A stretch of DNA of 6,323 nt, from the NCBI GenBank assembly GCA_964448045.1, contig CAYUVF010000103.1, positions 1 through 6,323 of the forward strand, written 5' to 3'. The stretch is from CAYUVF01 sp964448045. GTDB taxonomy: Bacteria; Bacteroidota; Rhodothermia; Rhodothermales; Salinibacteraceae. A program made the position numbers and the translations under genes. Shown piece after piece: positions 1 to 5,271 of the stretch (the stretch's first letter is position 1; every line of letters begins with the position of its first letter). The notes beneath the pieces were generated by a model that did no database searches, was not told the origin of the DNA, and saw only the letters and a list, made by a program, of their open reading frames with translations.

Positions 1-734
1 GGATCCTGATTGCGGGGCGTCAGGCGGCCGTTGGCGAGCGCCTCTTTCACGATGACGCCGCGCCCGTCCTCATGCGCAGCGGCCAGCGCCTCGCCCACCG
101 AGCGCTCGAGCACGTTCCACGTCGCTTGCACGCTGTCGAAAAGCGACTCGCCATCGACCGTCACGCTCAGCGCCTTCTCCAGCGTGTCCGCCTGGCGTGG
201 GCCGCTGAGGCTGAGCCCGACGGCCACCCCGTTGTCCTTGAGGTCGGCCAGCGCCCTCAGCACCTCCGTATCCTCAAGGACGCCCGTTTTCAGCGTGGCC
301 GAGTGGATCTGGTACAGGTCGACCTGATCGCCCAGCGCATCGCGGGTTTCCGCCCACTGCCGCTCGAAGGTGGCTCGCGAATGATCCTTGATCTCGTGCA
401 CCTCGGCATCCACCTGCCAGTCGGCCGTGTACGTGTAGCCCCATTTCGAGCCCACCGTCACCTCGTCCGGGGCGATGCCGCGGCGCTGGAGCCAGCGGCT
501 CAGGAAGGCTTCGCCGCGCCCGTACGAGCGGGCCACGTCAACGTAGCGGATCCCGGCTGTCCACGCGGCGTCGAGCATGGCGTGGGCGTGCGCCTCCAAC
601 TGCTCGACGGAGCGGCGACCAGCGAGATCGTCACCGTGGCCGAGGTTGATGTAACCGGGGCGTCCGAGGGCGGCCAGCCCCAGTCCCATCGGCGTTACGC
701 GGCGGTCTGTGCGTCCAAGCGAGTGGAGATCCAT
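1..734 (-). CDS. Aldo/keto reductase, 3' end beyond window
   Basis: Reading the minus strand from an ATG at 734-732 gives 244 uninterrupted codons to the window edge, so the C-terminus is missing (family members are usually about 300-350 residues). The protein starts MDLHSLGRTDRRVTPMGLGL, the typical N-terminal strand of an NAD(P)H-dependent aldo/keto reductase TIM barrel. The catalytic tetrad is visible: Asp66 and Tyr71 in VDVARSYG, Lys97 in VGSKWG, and His144 in LYQIHSA. Enzymes of this family reduce carbonyls of sugars, aldehydes or ketones in the cytosol; the substrate cannot be told from sequence. The C-terminal cofactor-binding segment would lie outside the window, so NADPH versus NADH preference is unknown. 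No Shine-Dalgarno sequence precedes the ATG. The gene is divergent from the exported hydrolase at 1074, with 339 bp between them. Family call is secure; exact function is open. Confidence 0.93.
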   Translation of the reverse strand, partial: MDLHSLGRTDRRVTPMGLGLAALGRPGYINLGHGDDLAGRRSVEQLEAHAHAMLDAAWTAGIRYVDVARSYGRGEAFLSRWLQRRGIAPDEVTVGSKWGYTYTADWQVDAEVHEIKDHSRATFERQWAETRDALGDQVDLYQIHSATLKTGVLEDTEVLRALADLKDNGVAVGLSLSGPRQADTLEKALSVTVDGESLFDSVQATWNVLERSVGEALAAAHEDGRGVIVKEALANGRLTPRNQD

Positions 735-851
735 AGATCGGTGGTGCGGTGAAGAACAATGACGAAGCACGACGGGAAGGCAATCATCGGAGGAATATAC
801 CGGCCCGCAGTGCGTCATACAACCCCGGCCCGCGCGGATTGCCCCCGGGAA

Positions 852-879
852 GTTGCGGTACGAACTATGAACTCCAAAC
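852..879. repeat. Degenerate heptamer repeat cluster
   Basis: Four consecutive 7-bp units can be laid end to end: GTTGCGG, TACGAAC, TATGAAC, TCCAAAC. The last three share the ending AAC, and the middle two differ at two positions. The pattern resembles the better-conserved repeats about 70 bp downstream. It may be decayed short-sequence-repeat DNA; no function is evident. Confidence 0.4.
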
Positions 880-946
880 GTCCCTGCCAGCATCCCCAAC
901 GGCTATCACATGTCGATTGACGTGGACGCGGTAGGCTGTCGTGATG

Positions 947-980
947 GCGAATGGTGAGTTGCGAATGGAAAGTTGCGAAC
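947..980. repeat. 14-bp tandem repeat, 2.4 copies
   Basis: Copy 1 (947-960) is GCGAATGGTGAGTT, copy 2 (961-974) is GCGAATGGAAAGTT (12 of 14 identical), followed by a partial copy GCGAAC (975-980). Each 14-mer can be split into two related 7-mers (GCGAATG and G-GAGTT-like), so the basic period may be 7. The array ends within the possible -35 element of the hydrolase promoter. Confidence 0.7.
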
Positions 981-1001
981 CCGCGTTCGTATTTTTACGA
1001 T
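973..1001 (+). promoter_or_regulatory. Possible promoter for the exported hydrolase
   Basis: TTGCGA (973-978) and TACGAT (996-1001) are separated by 17 bp and match the sigma-70 consensus hexamers at four of six positions each. They would start transcription near 1008, about 65 bases before the ATG at 1074. The -10 element overlaps the inverted repeat TCGTA/TACGA (987-991, 996-1000), which could be a regulator site or chance. Bacteroidota-type promoters have a different -7 motif (TAnnTTTG), which I do not see here, so this is tentative. Confidence 0.3.
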
Positions 1002-1073
1002 ACGTGGTGTGCAGTATGCTGAAGCATCACCCTCCTGATCATCGCCCATCTGCCACTGACGCAACTGATCCCC

Positions 1074-2483
1074 ATGAATCGACTTGTCCACTATCTTTTC
1101 TTCACCATCGCTCTTCTTGCCCTGGGATTCGGCGGTCCGTCCTCAACTTACGCGCAGGACGCCTTTATCGGATCGTGGGCGGGATCGCTGGAAGCGGGCG
1201 GCTCGGAGCTGCGCATTGTCTTCCACATCGAACAGGCCGAGGACGGGTCGCTGACGGCCTCGATGGACAGCCCCGACCAGGGCGTGACGGGGATTCCCGT
1301 GTCCAGCGTGTCGGTTGAAGGGGACAGCCTGACGCTGGAGGCCAGCGGAATCAACGGGCAGTACGACGGCGTGCTGACGGCAGACGAATCGGCGATCGAG
1401 GGCACGTGGACGCAGGGCGGCCGCTCGTTCCCGCTGACGCTTGCGCCCGCCACCGAGTCGGACACGGCTCCGCCGCCGCGCCCGCAACATCCCGAGCCGC
1501 CGTATCCGTACGCCACCGAGGACGTAACCTTCCAGCACAACGACGCCGGCATCACGCTCGCCGGCACGCTGACGCGGCCCGAGGGCGCGGAGCCGCATCC
1601 GGCCGTGGTGCTCGTCTCGGGCTCCGGGCCGCAGAATCGGGATTCGGAGGTCTTCAACCACAAGCTGTTCCTCGTGCTGGCCGATCATCTGACGCGCCAC
1701 GGCATCGCCGTTCTGCGCTATGACGAGCGCGGCGTGGGGGCATCCGGCGGATCGTACGAGGGCGCCACCTCCGAGGATCTCGCTCGCGACGTGGCGGCCG
1801 CGCTGCGCTTCATGAAGAGCCGGCCGGGCATCGACGCGAGCGAAGTTGGCCTGCTCGGCATGAGCGAGGGCGGCCTCGTCGCACCGATGGTCCACACCCG
1901 GTTTGAAGACGCCGCCTTCCTCGTGCTGATGGCCGGCCCCAGCGTGCCCGGCGCCGACATCCTCGTCGAGCAAAGCGCCCTCATCGCCGCCGCACAGGGC
2001 GCGCCAGATGCGGCTGTCGATTCCACCCGCAAGGTGCAGCGCCGCACGCTGAAGGCTATTTCCACCGCGCCCGACTCGGCAACAGCCGCCGAGCGCCTCC
2101 GCTCGATCCTCACCGAGCAAGGCGCCACGGACGAGCAGATCCAGTCGCAGATCCAGCAGACGACTGCGCCGTGGTTTGCGTACTTCATCCGCTACGATCC
2201 GGCGCCCGCGCTGCGGCAGGTCGACATCCCAACGCTCGCGCTCTACGGCAGCAAGGATCTCCAGGTGCCGCCCGCCCAAAACGCCGAACCCATGCGCACG
2301 GCCCTCGCGGACGCGCCGAGCGACGACGCGACCGTCCGCGTGCTCGACGGGCTGAATCACCTCTTCCAGCCAGCTGACACCGGCTCGCCCGCCGAATACG
2401 CCCAGATCGAAACCACGATGGCGCCCGAGGCGCTGCAGGCCGTCACCAGCTGGATTCAGGCACGCACCACAGCCGGGGAATAA
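1074..2483 (+). CDS. Exported alpha/beta hydrolase
   Basis: A 469-residue protein with a Sec signal peptide: positive start (MNR), hydrophobic core at residues 6-20, and a likely cleavage in STYAQDA after Ala27, leaving an N-terminal Gln. The mature part begins with a beta-rich domain (about 29-125; GSWAGSLE, IEGTW) like the small N-terminal domains of Bacteroidota secreted hydrolases. A Pro-rich linker (132-145) leads to an alpha/beta hydrolase domain (about 150-465). The probable triad is Ser264 in the elbow GMSEGG, Asp395 in YGSKDLQVP and His429 in GLNHLF; VLVSGSGPQNRD (179-190) supplies the oxyanion region. Such enzymes cleave esters or act as acyl/peptidyl hydrolases in the periplasm or outside the cell; the substrate is unknown. 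No lipobox Cys is present, so it should be soluble. There is no Shine-Dalgarno sequence. The divergent neighbour suggests no clear pathway. Confidence 0.92.
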   Translation: MNRLVHYLFFTIALLALGFGGPSSTYAQDAFIGSWAGSLEAGGSELRIVFHIEQAEDGSLTASMDSPDQGVTGIPVSSVSVEGDSLTLEASGINGQYDGVLTADESAIEGTWTQGGRSFPLTLAPATESDTAPPPRPQHPEPPYPYATEDVTFQHNDAGITLAGTLTRPEGAEPHPAVVLVSGSGPQNRDSEVFNHKLFLVLADHLTRHGIAVLRYDERGVGASGGSYEGATSEDLARDVAAALRFMKSRPGIDASEVGLLGMSEGGLVAPMVHTRFEDAAFLVLMAGPSVPGADILVEQSALIAAAQGAPDAAVDSTRKVQRRTLKAISTAPDSATAAERLRSILTEQGATDEQIQSQIQQTTAPWFAYFIRYDPAPALRQVDIPTLALYGSKDLQVPPAQNAEPMRTALADAPSDDATVRVLDGLNHLFQPADTGSPAEYAQIETTMAPEALQAVTSWIQARTTAGE

Positions 2484-2490
2484 CCCCGGC
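2472..2490 (+). terminator. Hairpin overlapping the hydrolase stop codon
   Basis: GCCGGGG (2472-2478) and CCCCGGC (2484-2490) form a perfect 7-bp all-GC stem with the loop AATAA, which contains the TAA stop (2481-2483). The stem is strong but is followed only by CGCCTTTCCC rather than a run of T, so termination may be weak. It may instead protect the mRNA 3' end. Confidence 0.5.
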
Positions 2491-2567
2491 CGCCTTTCCC
2501 CTGCCACGCGCTCATTGTTGAACGCAGACTGCTGGACGCTGCAACGGGGCGCAGCACGCGCTCCTTT

Positions 2568-2638
2568 CAGCAGGTTTGTATAAAATCGATTGAGAGCCCA
2601 TCGGGAACGCGACTGGGCGGAACCTGCTGCCATGGGCT
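2568..2638. repeat. Two interleaved inverted repeats
   Basis: Stem A pairs CAGCAGGTT (2568-2576) with AACCTGCTG (2621-2629), nine perfect base pairs. Stem B pairs AGCCCAT (2595-2601) with ATGGGCT (2632-2638), seven perfect base pairs. The order A-B-A'-B' is a pseudoknot topology if transcribed. A TATAAA (2579-2584) lies inside the first arm. The region sits between the hydrolase terminator-like hairpin and the SRP RNA gene. I do not recognise it as a known RNA family. Confidence 0.5.
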
Positions 2639-2641
2639 TCT

Positions 2642-2647
2642 TACAAT
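2642..2647 (+). promoter_or_regulatory. Possible -10 element for the SRP RNA
   Basis: TACAAT matches the sigma-70 -10 consensus at five of six positions. Transcription would start near 2654, about 34 bases before the first paired base of the SRP RNA. Such a leader would need 5' processing, as is known for E. coli 4.5S RNA (by RNase P). No good -35 hexamer lies 16-18 bp upstream, so the call is weak. Confidence 0.3.
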
Positions 2648-2687
2648 GGGATCCAGAGATTTTGCAGGGCACAGCTCTGCACCGAGT

Positions 2688-2788
2688 AAGGGCAAGTCCC
2701 GCACGGCCAGCTCCCTCTGAACTCCGTCAGGGCCGGAAGGCAGCAGCGGTAGGAGGTCGCAGCGGCGCGATGCGGGTAGCTTGCCCTT
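2688..2788 (+). ncRNA. ffs: Signal recognition particle RNA, small 4.5S type
   Basis: This stretch folds into the single long hairpin of the bacterial small SRP RNA. The apical core is diagnostic: the GGAA tetraloop (2735-2738) is closed by GCC/GGC, next to the asymmetric internal loop made of GTCAGG on the 5' side and AGCAGC on the 3' side, which together form the binding site for the M domain of Ffh. CCG/CGG and CTCC/GGAG helices continue outward, then CCCGCA (2698-2703) pairs with TGCGGG (2771-2776), and the ends close with AAGGGCAAG (2688-2696) against CTTGCCCTT (2780-2788). At about 101 nt it is the size of 4.5S RNA and has no Alu domain as in Bacillus. The RNA with Ffh targets nascent membrane and secretory proteins to FtsY and SecYEG. 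The exact mature ends are estimated from pairing. It lies 123 bp upstream of yajC. Confidence 0.94.
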
Positions 2789-2797
2789 TCTTTTTTT
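2780..2797 (+). terminator. T-rich terminator of the SRP RNA gene
   Basis: The terminal helix of the SRP RNA (3' arm CTTGCCCTT) runs straight into a T-rich tract, with TTTC at 2787-2790 and seven T at 2791-2797. This fits intrinsic termination with the RNA's own closing stem as the terminator hairpin. It should isolate the SRP RNA from the downstream yajC transcript. Confidence 0.7.
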
Positions 2798-2911
2798 GCA
2801 AGTCTTCGCGCGTCGGCCGGATCCCTCTCGAACCGCGCCCGTCACCTCGCGTTTATACCGCGCTTAACTGGCGTCCACACCAGCCGTTGCTGCCTTCAAA
2901 CAACCCATTCT

Positions 2912-3265
2912 ATGTACCCACCCATGGTCATCGATCCCGCACTGGCGGTTCTCCAACCGGTTCTTCTGGCCGGCCAGGCCACCGACGGCGGAAGCGGCCT
3001 GCTGGGCCTGCTGCTCCCGCTCGTCCTCTTCATCGCCATCTTCTACTTCTTCCTGATCCGCCCGCAAAACAAGCGCAAGCAGGAGCACGAAGAGATGGTC
3101 GATCAGCTCAAAAAGGGCGACCAGATCGTAACCGTGGGTGGCATTCACGGCACCGTCCGCCGCATCGACGAAGACAGCGTACTGGCTCAGGTGGATAGCA
3201 ACGGCGTTAAGCTGCGCATCGATAAGCAGGCGATTGCCAACGTGGGCCCGGACGACGAGAACTGA
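2912..3265 (+). CDS. yajC: Sec translocon accessory protein YajC
   Basis: A 117-residue protein with the YajC layout: a short N-terminal tail, one transmembrane helix (about residues 30-48, GLLGLLLPLVLFIAIFYFF), the hallmark IRPQNKRKQ just after it on the cytoplasmic side, then a small soluble domain with KKGDQIVTVGGIHGTVRRI (68-85) and a C-terminal acidic tail. In E. coli YajC associates with SecDF and SecYEG in the inner membrane and assists preprotein translocation, though it is not essential. The length is typical. The start at 2912 has no Shine-Dalgarno; a second ATG four codons in (2924) is an equally possible start. ribBA begins 41 bp downstream, so co-transcription is likely. The SRP RNA immediately upstream gives this small region a protein-targeting theme. 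Confidence 0.95.
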   Translation: MYPPMVIDPALAVLQPVLLAGQATDGGSGLLGLLLPLVLFIAIFYFFLIRPQNKRKQEHEEMVDQLKKGDQIVTVGGIHGTVRRIDEDSVLAQVDSNGVKLRIDKQAIANVGPDDEN

Positions 3266-3306
3266 TCCCCGGCTTCCCCTCTCCCTGCACTTAAGCCCCA
3301 GGTTTC

Positions 3307-4578
3307 ATGGAGGACGTGCCCGCCCCCCGGCACGACGGCTTCGACGCCATCGAGGAGGCCATTGCCGAGATCCGGAATGGCAACCTAATCATCGTGGTGG
3401 ATGATGAGGACCGCGAGAACGAAGGCGACTTCATCGGGGCGGCCGAGGCCATCACGCCCGAACAGGTCAACTTCATGACGAAGCAAGGCCGCGGGCTGAT
3501 CTGCACGCCGCTCCCGCCCGCCCGCGCCGATGCGCTCGACCTCGATCTGATGGTCGAGTCCAACTCGGCACTGTACAGCACCCCGTTCACCGTTTCGGTC
3601 GACCTCAAAGAAGGCACGACCACCGGCATTTCGGCGCCGGATCGCGCGAAGACCATCCGCGCCCTGGCCGACCCCGAGGCCTCGCCATTCGACTTTGCGC
3701 GTCCGGGCCACATCTTCCCATTGCGCGCGCGGCCGGGGGGCGTGCTCCGCCGGGCCGGTCACACCGAAGCGGCGGTTGACCTTGCCCGGCTGGCGGGCCG
3801 CGAGCCCGTCGGCGTCCTCGTCGAGATTATGAGCGACGACGGCTCGATGGCGCGCGTCCCCGAATTGCAGCGCCTCGCGAAAGAGCTCGACCTGCGCATC
3901 ATCACGATTCAGGACCTCATTGCCTACCGGATGCGGCATGAGCGCCTCGTCAACCGCGAGGTGGAAGTGGACCTGCCGACGGCCTTCGGCACGTTTCGGC
4001 TCATCGCGTATCAGGAGCAGCTCAGCGGCGACGTGCATCTGGCCCTCGTCAAAGGAACGTGGGGCGAGGATGAACCGGTGCTCGTGCGCGTCCACTCGCA
4101 GGACGTGACCGGCGACGTGTTCGCCTCGAAACGCGACGACAGCGGCGACCAGCTCGCCAAGGCACTCCTGCAGATCGAAGACGAAGGGCGCGGCGTGCTG
4201 CTCTATATGATGCAGGAAGGGCGCGGCATCGGGCTGCTCAACAAGCTCCGCGCCTACAAGCTGCAGGACGAAAAGGGGCTCGATACGGTGGAGGCGAACA
4301 AGGCGCTGGGCTTCGACATGGATCCGCGCGACTACGGCATCGGCTGCCAGATCCTGCGCGACCTGGGCGTGCGCAAGCTCCGCCTGATGACCAACAATCC
4401 GCAGAAGCGCGTCGGCCTTGCAGGCTATGGGCTCGAAATCACCGAGCGCGTGCCCATCGAGATCCCGCCCAACGAGTACAGCGCCCGCTACCTCAAAACC
4501 AAGCGCGACCGGATGGGCCACCTCATCCTGAAAAACCTGGACGCCGGCGACAAGAAAAAACTCCGCGAACTGCTCTGA
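3307..4578 (+). CDS. ribBA: Bifunctional RibBA (DHBP synthase / GTP cyclohydrolase II), altered zinc site
   Basis: A 423-residue two-domain protein for riboflavin synthesis. The RibB half (about 10-208) makes 3,4-dihydroxy-2-butanone 4-phosphate from ribulose 5-phosphate and has all its hallmarks: VDDEDRENEGD (31-41), KEGTTTGISAPDRA (101-114), RPGHIFPLRA (132-141) and RRAGHTEAAVDL (148-159). The RibA half (about 213-410) normally opens GTP to diaminopyrimidine, formate and pyrophosphate. It keeps Tyr317, Asp339 and Arg341 (E. coli RibA Tyr105, Asp126, Arg128), QEGRGIGLLNK and TNNPQK, but the three zinc cysteines (E. coli Cys54, Cys65, Cys67) are Asp266, Asp277 and Ser279. The GTP cyclohydrolase may therefore be altered, use another metal, or be inactive. 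An in-frame stop at 3292 fixes the ATG at 3307. No FMN riboswitch fits in the 41-bp gap after yajC. Confidence 0.96.
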   Translation: MEDVPAPRHDGFDAIEEAIAEIRNGNLIIVVDDEDRENEGDFIGAAEAITPEQVNFMTKQGRGLICTPLPPARADALDLDLMVESNSALYSTPFTVSVDLKEGTTTGISAPDRAKTIRALADPEASPFDFARPGHIFPLRARPGGVLRRAGHTEAAVDLARLAGREPVGVLVEIMSDDGSMARVPELQRLAKELDLRIITIQDLIAYRMRHERLVNREVEVDLPTAFGTFRLIAYQEQLSGDVHLALVKGTWGEDEPVLVRVHSQDVTGDVFASKRDDSGDQLAKALLQIEDEGRGVLLYMMQEGRGIGLLNKLRAYKLQDEKGLDTVEANKALGFDMDPRDYGIGCQILRDLGVRKLRLMTNNPQKRVGLAGYGLEITERVPIEIPPNEYSARYLKTKRDRMGHLILKNLDAGDKKKLRELL

Positions 4579-4586
4579 GCACCGCC

Positions 4587-4751
4587 ATGGACCAAGAAAC
4601 GATTATTCAGGTCGTGTACGTCGTCATCGGGCTGGTGGCGGCGGTGATCACCGGGATGCGGCTGCTCGCCGGCGCCTGGACGGGCGCGCTGCTCACCGGG
4701 GCGATTGCGGCCTTCTGCGCGTATCGGCTGTACACGCTGCAAGAAGAGTAG
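4587..4751 (+). CDS. Small two-TM membrane protein, function unknown
   Basis: A 54-codon frame starts 8 bp after the ribBA stop, opening MDQETIIQVVYVVIGLVAAV. It has two hydrophobic helices (about residues 6-23 and 29-46) joined by a short turn with Arg25, and ends RLYTLQEE. Charged residues lie only at the ends and in the turn, as expected of a real membrane hairpin, and its codons are GC-rich at third positions like the neighbours. Its close spacing suggests translation coupled to ribBA. I do not recognise the family. It could be a small accessory membrane protein; a link to riboflavin transport is not supported, since the known riboflavin transporters are much larger. The stop lies 5 bp from the stop of the convergent receiver gene. 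No Shine-Dalgarno sequence is visible. Confidence 0.72.
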   Translation: MDQETIIQVVYVVIGLVAAVITGMRLLAGAWTGALLTGAIAAFCAYRLYTLQEE

Positions 4752-4756
4752 TCCGA

Positions 4757-5161
4757 TCATTTCTGCGATAGGCCGCCAAGCGATTGGCTGATGTACCGCT
4801 CGCCGTCGATAATTTTCTGGATCGCCGATTCCAGCTCGTAGGGATCCCCCTTGAGGATGTAACCGTCGGCGCCGGCGTGAAGCGCACGCTGGACATAAGT
4901 CTGCTCGCTGTGCCCGGACAGCATAACACACCGGAGCGCGGGATGCCGGTCGTGCAGCTTGGCGACGAGGTCGATCCCGCTCATTCCCGGCAGCGACGTG
5001 TCAATTAACACGAGATCAACCGATTCGGGCAGCTCTTCCAGCGCGGTTTCGGCGGAGTCGGTGCTGCCGCAGATTTCGAGCTCCGGAAAGCGCTTGACGA
5101 ACTCGATGATCATCTCCCGCATGATTTCGTGGTCTTCCACTACATAAACCTGTGTAGCCAT
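4757..5161 (-). CDS. Stand-alone response regulator receiver (NarL/LuxR-type receiver, no HTH)
   Basis: A 134-residue protein that is almost wholly one receiver domain. The acidic pocket Glu9-Asp10 (VVEDHE), phospho-acceptor Asp54 (LIDTSLPGMSG), Ser82 (VMLSGHS) and Lys104 (YILKGD) are all present, so it should be phosphorylated normally. The sequence is of the NarL/FixJ-like type: it ends DGERYISQSLGGLSQK, which matches the linker that in NarL relatives leads to a LuxR-type helix-turn-helix, but here the protein stops. It may therefore act through protein contacts or as a phosphate shuttle. The start has a Shine-Dalgarno-like AAGGGGG just upstream, unlike the other genes here. It lies 101 bp downstream of the histidine kinase on the same strand, its likely partner. 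Whether the missing output domain is ancestral or a loss is not decidable here. Confidence 0.93.
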   Translation of the reverse strand: MATQVYVVEDHEIMREMIIEFVKRFPELEICGSTDSAETALEELPESVDLVLIDTSLPGMSGIDLVAKLHDRHPALRCVMLSGHSEQTYVQRALHAGADGYILKGDPYELESAIQKIIDGERYISQSLGGLSQK

Positions 5162-5166
5162 CGTTT

Positions 5167-5173
5167 CCCCCTT
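5167..5173 (-). promoter_or_regulatory. Shine-Dalgarno-like site of the receiver gene
   Basis: On the minus strand AAGGGGG ends five bases before the ATG (5161-5159). It matches the anti-SD complement AAGGAGG at six of seven positions with suitable spacing. None of the other starts in the window has a comparable site, which suggests stronger or independent translation of the receiver relative to the upstream kinase. Confidence 0.45.
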
Positions 5174-5246
5174 TATCCGAATGAAATCCCGGTGTGGACG
5201 GCGCGTGGCGCGTCAGTAACGAAGCGGGACGGTACCGCTCGCCATC

Positions 5247-5271
5247 CGATTATTCCGCTCGATTATTCCGC
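5247..5271. repeat. 12-bp direct repeat spanning the kinase stop codon
   Basis: CGATTATTCCGC occurs at 5247-5258 and again at 5260-5271, perfect copies with a 13-bp period. The second copy contains the kinase stop (TTA at 5263-5265 on the plus strand). It looks like a short tandem duplication at the 3' end of the gene. Confidence 0.75.

Larger units (their letters stand above)
735..1073. other. Divergent intergenic region without a credible gene
   Basis: This 339-bp stretch separates the divergent aldo/keto reductase and hydrolase genes and should hold both promoters. It is less GC-rich than its flanks near 850-1020. I see two clusters of degenerate heptamer repeats (852-879 and 947-980), a possible sigma-70-like promoter (973-1001) and a small inverted repeat TCGTA-tttt-TACGA (987-1000) overlapping the -10 element. 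A short open frame at 749-934 exists but looks non-coding. No tRNA, riboswitch or terminator is recognisable. Confidence 0.6.

Noticed and set aside
1..6. GGATCC (BamHI site) exactly at the window start, possibly a cloning junction
   Set aside because: The reductase frame runs cleanly into it and GGATCC occurs several more times inside the window (for example near 548 and 2649), so it is most likely chance.
72..752. Plus-strand frame of 226 codons at the left end
   Set aside because: It lies antisense to the aldo/keto reductase, whose catalytic tetrad proves the minus-strand frame.
749..934. Short plus-strand frame of 61 codons in the divergent intergenic region
   Set aside because: Its composition is unlike its neighbours, it has no hydrophobic or motif pattern and no ribosome site, and it runs through heptamer repeat DNA.
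1143..2672. Long open frame of about 509 codons on the minus strand opposite the hydrolase gene
   Set aside because: It is a shadow of a GC-rich gene: the opposite plus-strand frame has a signal peptide, catalytic motifs and family-like sequence, while this one is Arg/Gly/Ala-rich with no recognisable domain and also runs across the non-coding 3' region.
3266..3306. Possible FMN riboswitch ahead of ribBA
   Set aside because: The gap after yajC is only 41 bp, far too short for the RFN element, and none of its conserved segments is seen.
3385..4521. Long open frame of about 378 codons on the minus strand opposite ribBA
   Set aside because: The plus strand encodes an unmistakable RibBA across the same bases; this frame is rich in His/Arg/Ala with no motif.
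5200..5213. 7-bp tandem GGCGCGT x2 and AGCGG/CCGCT inverted repeat between kinase and receiver genes
   Set aside because: Short, GC-only or 5-bp matches of this kind are expected by chance in GC-rich DNA, and there is no T tract to suggest a terminator.
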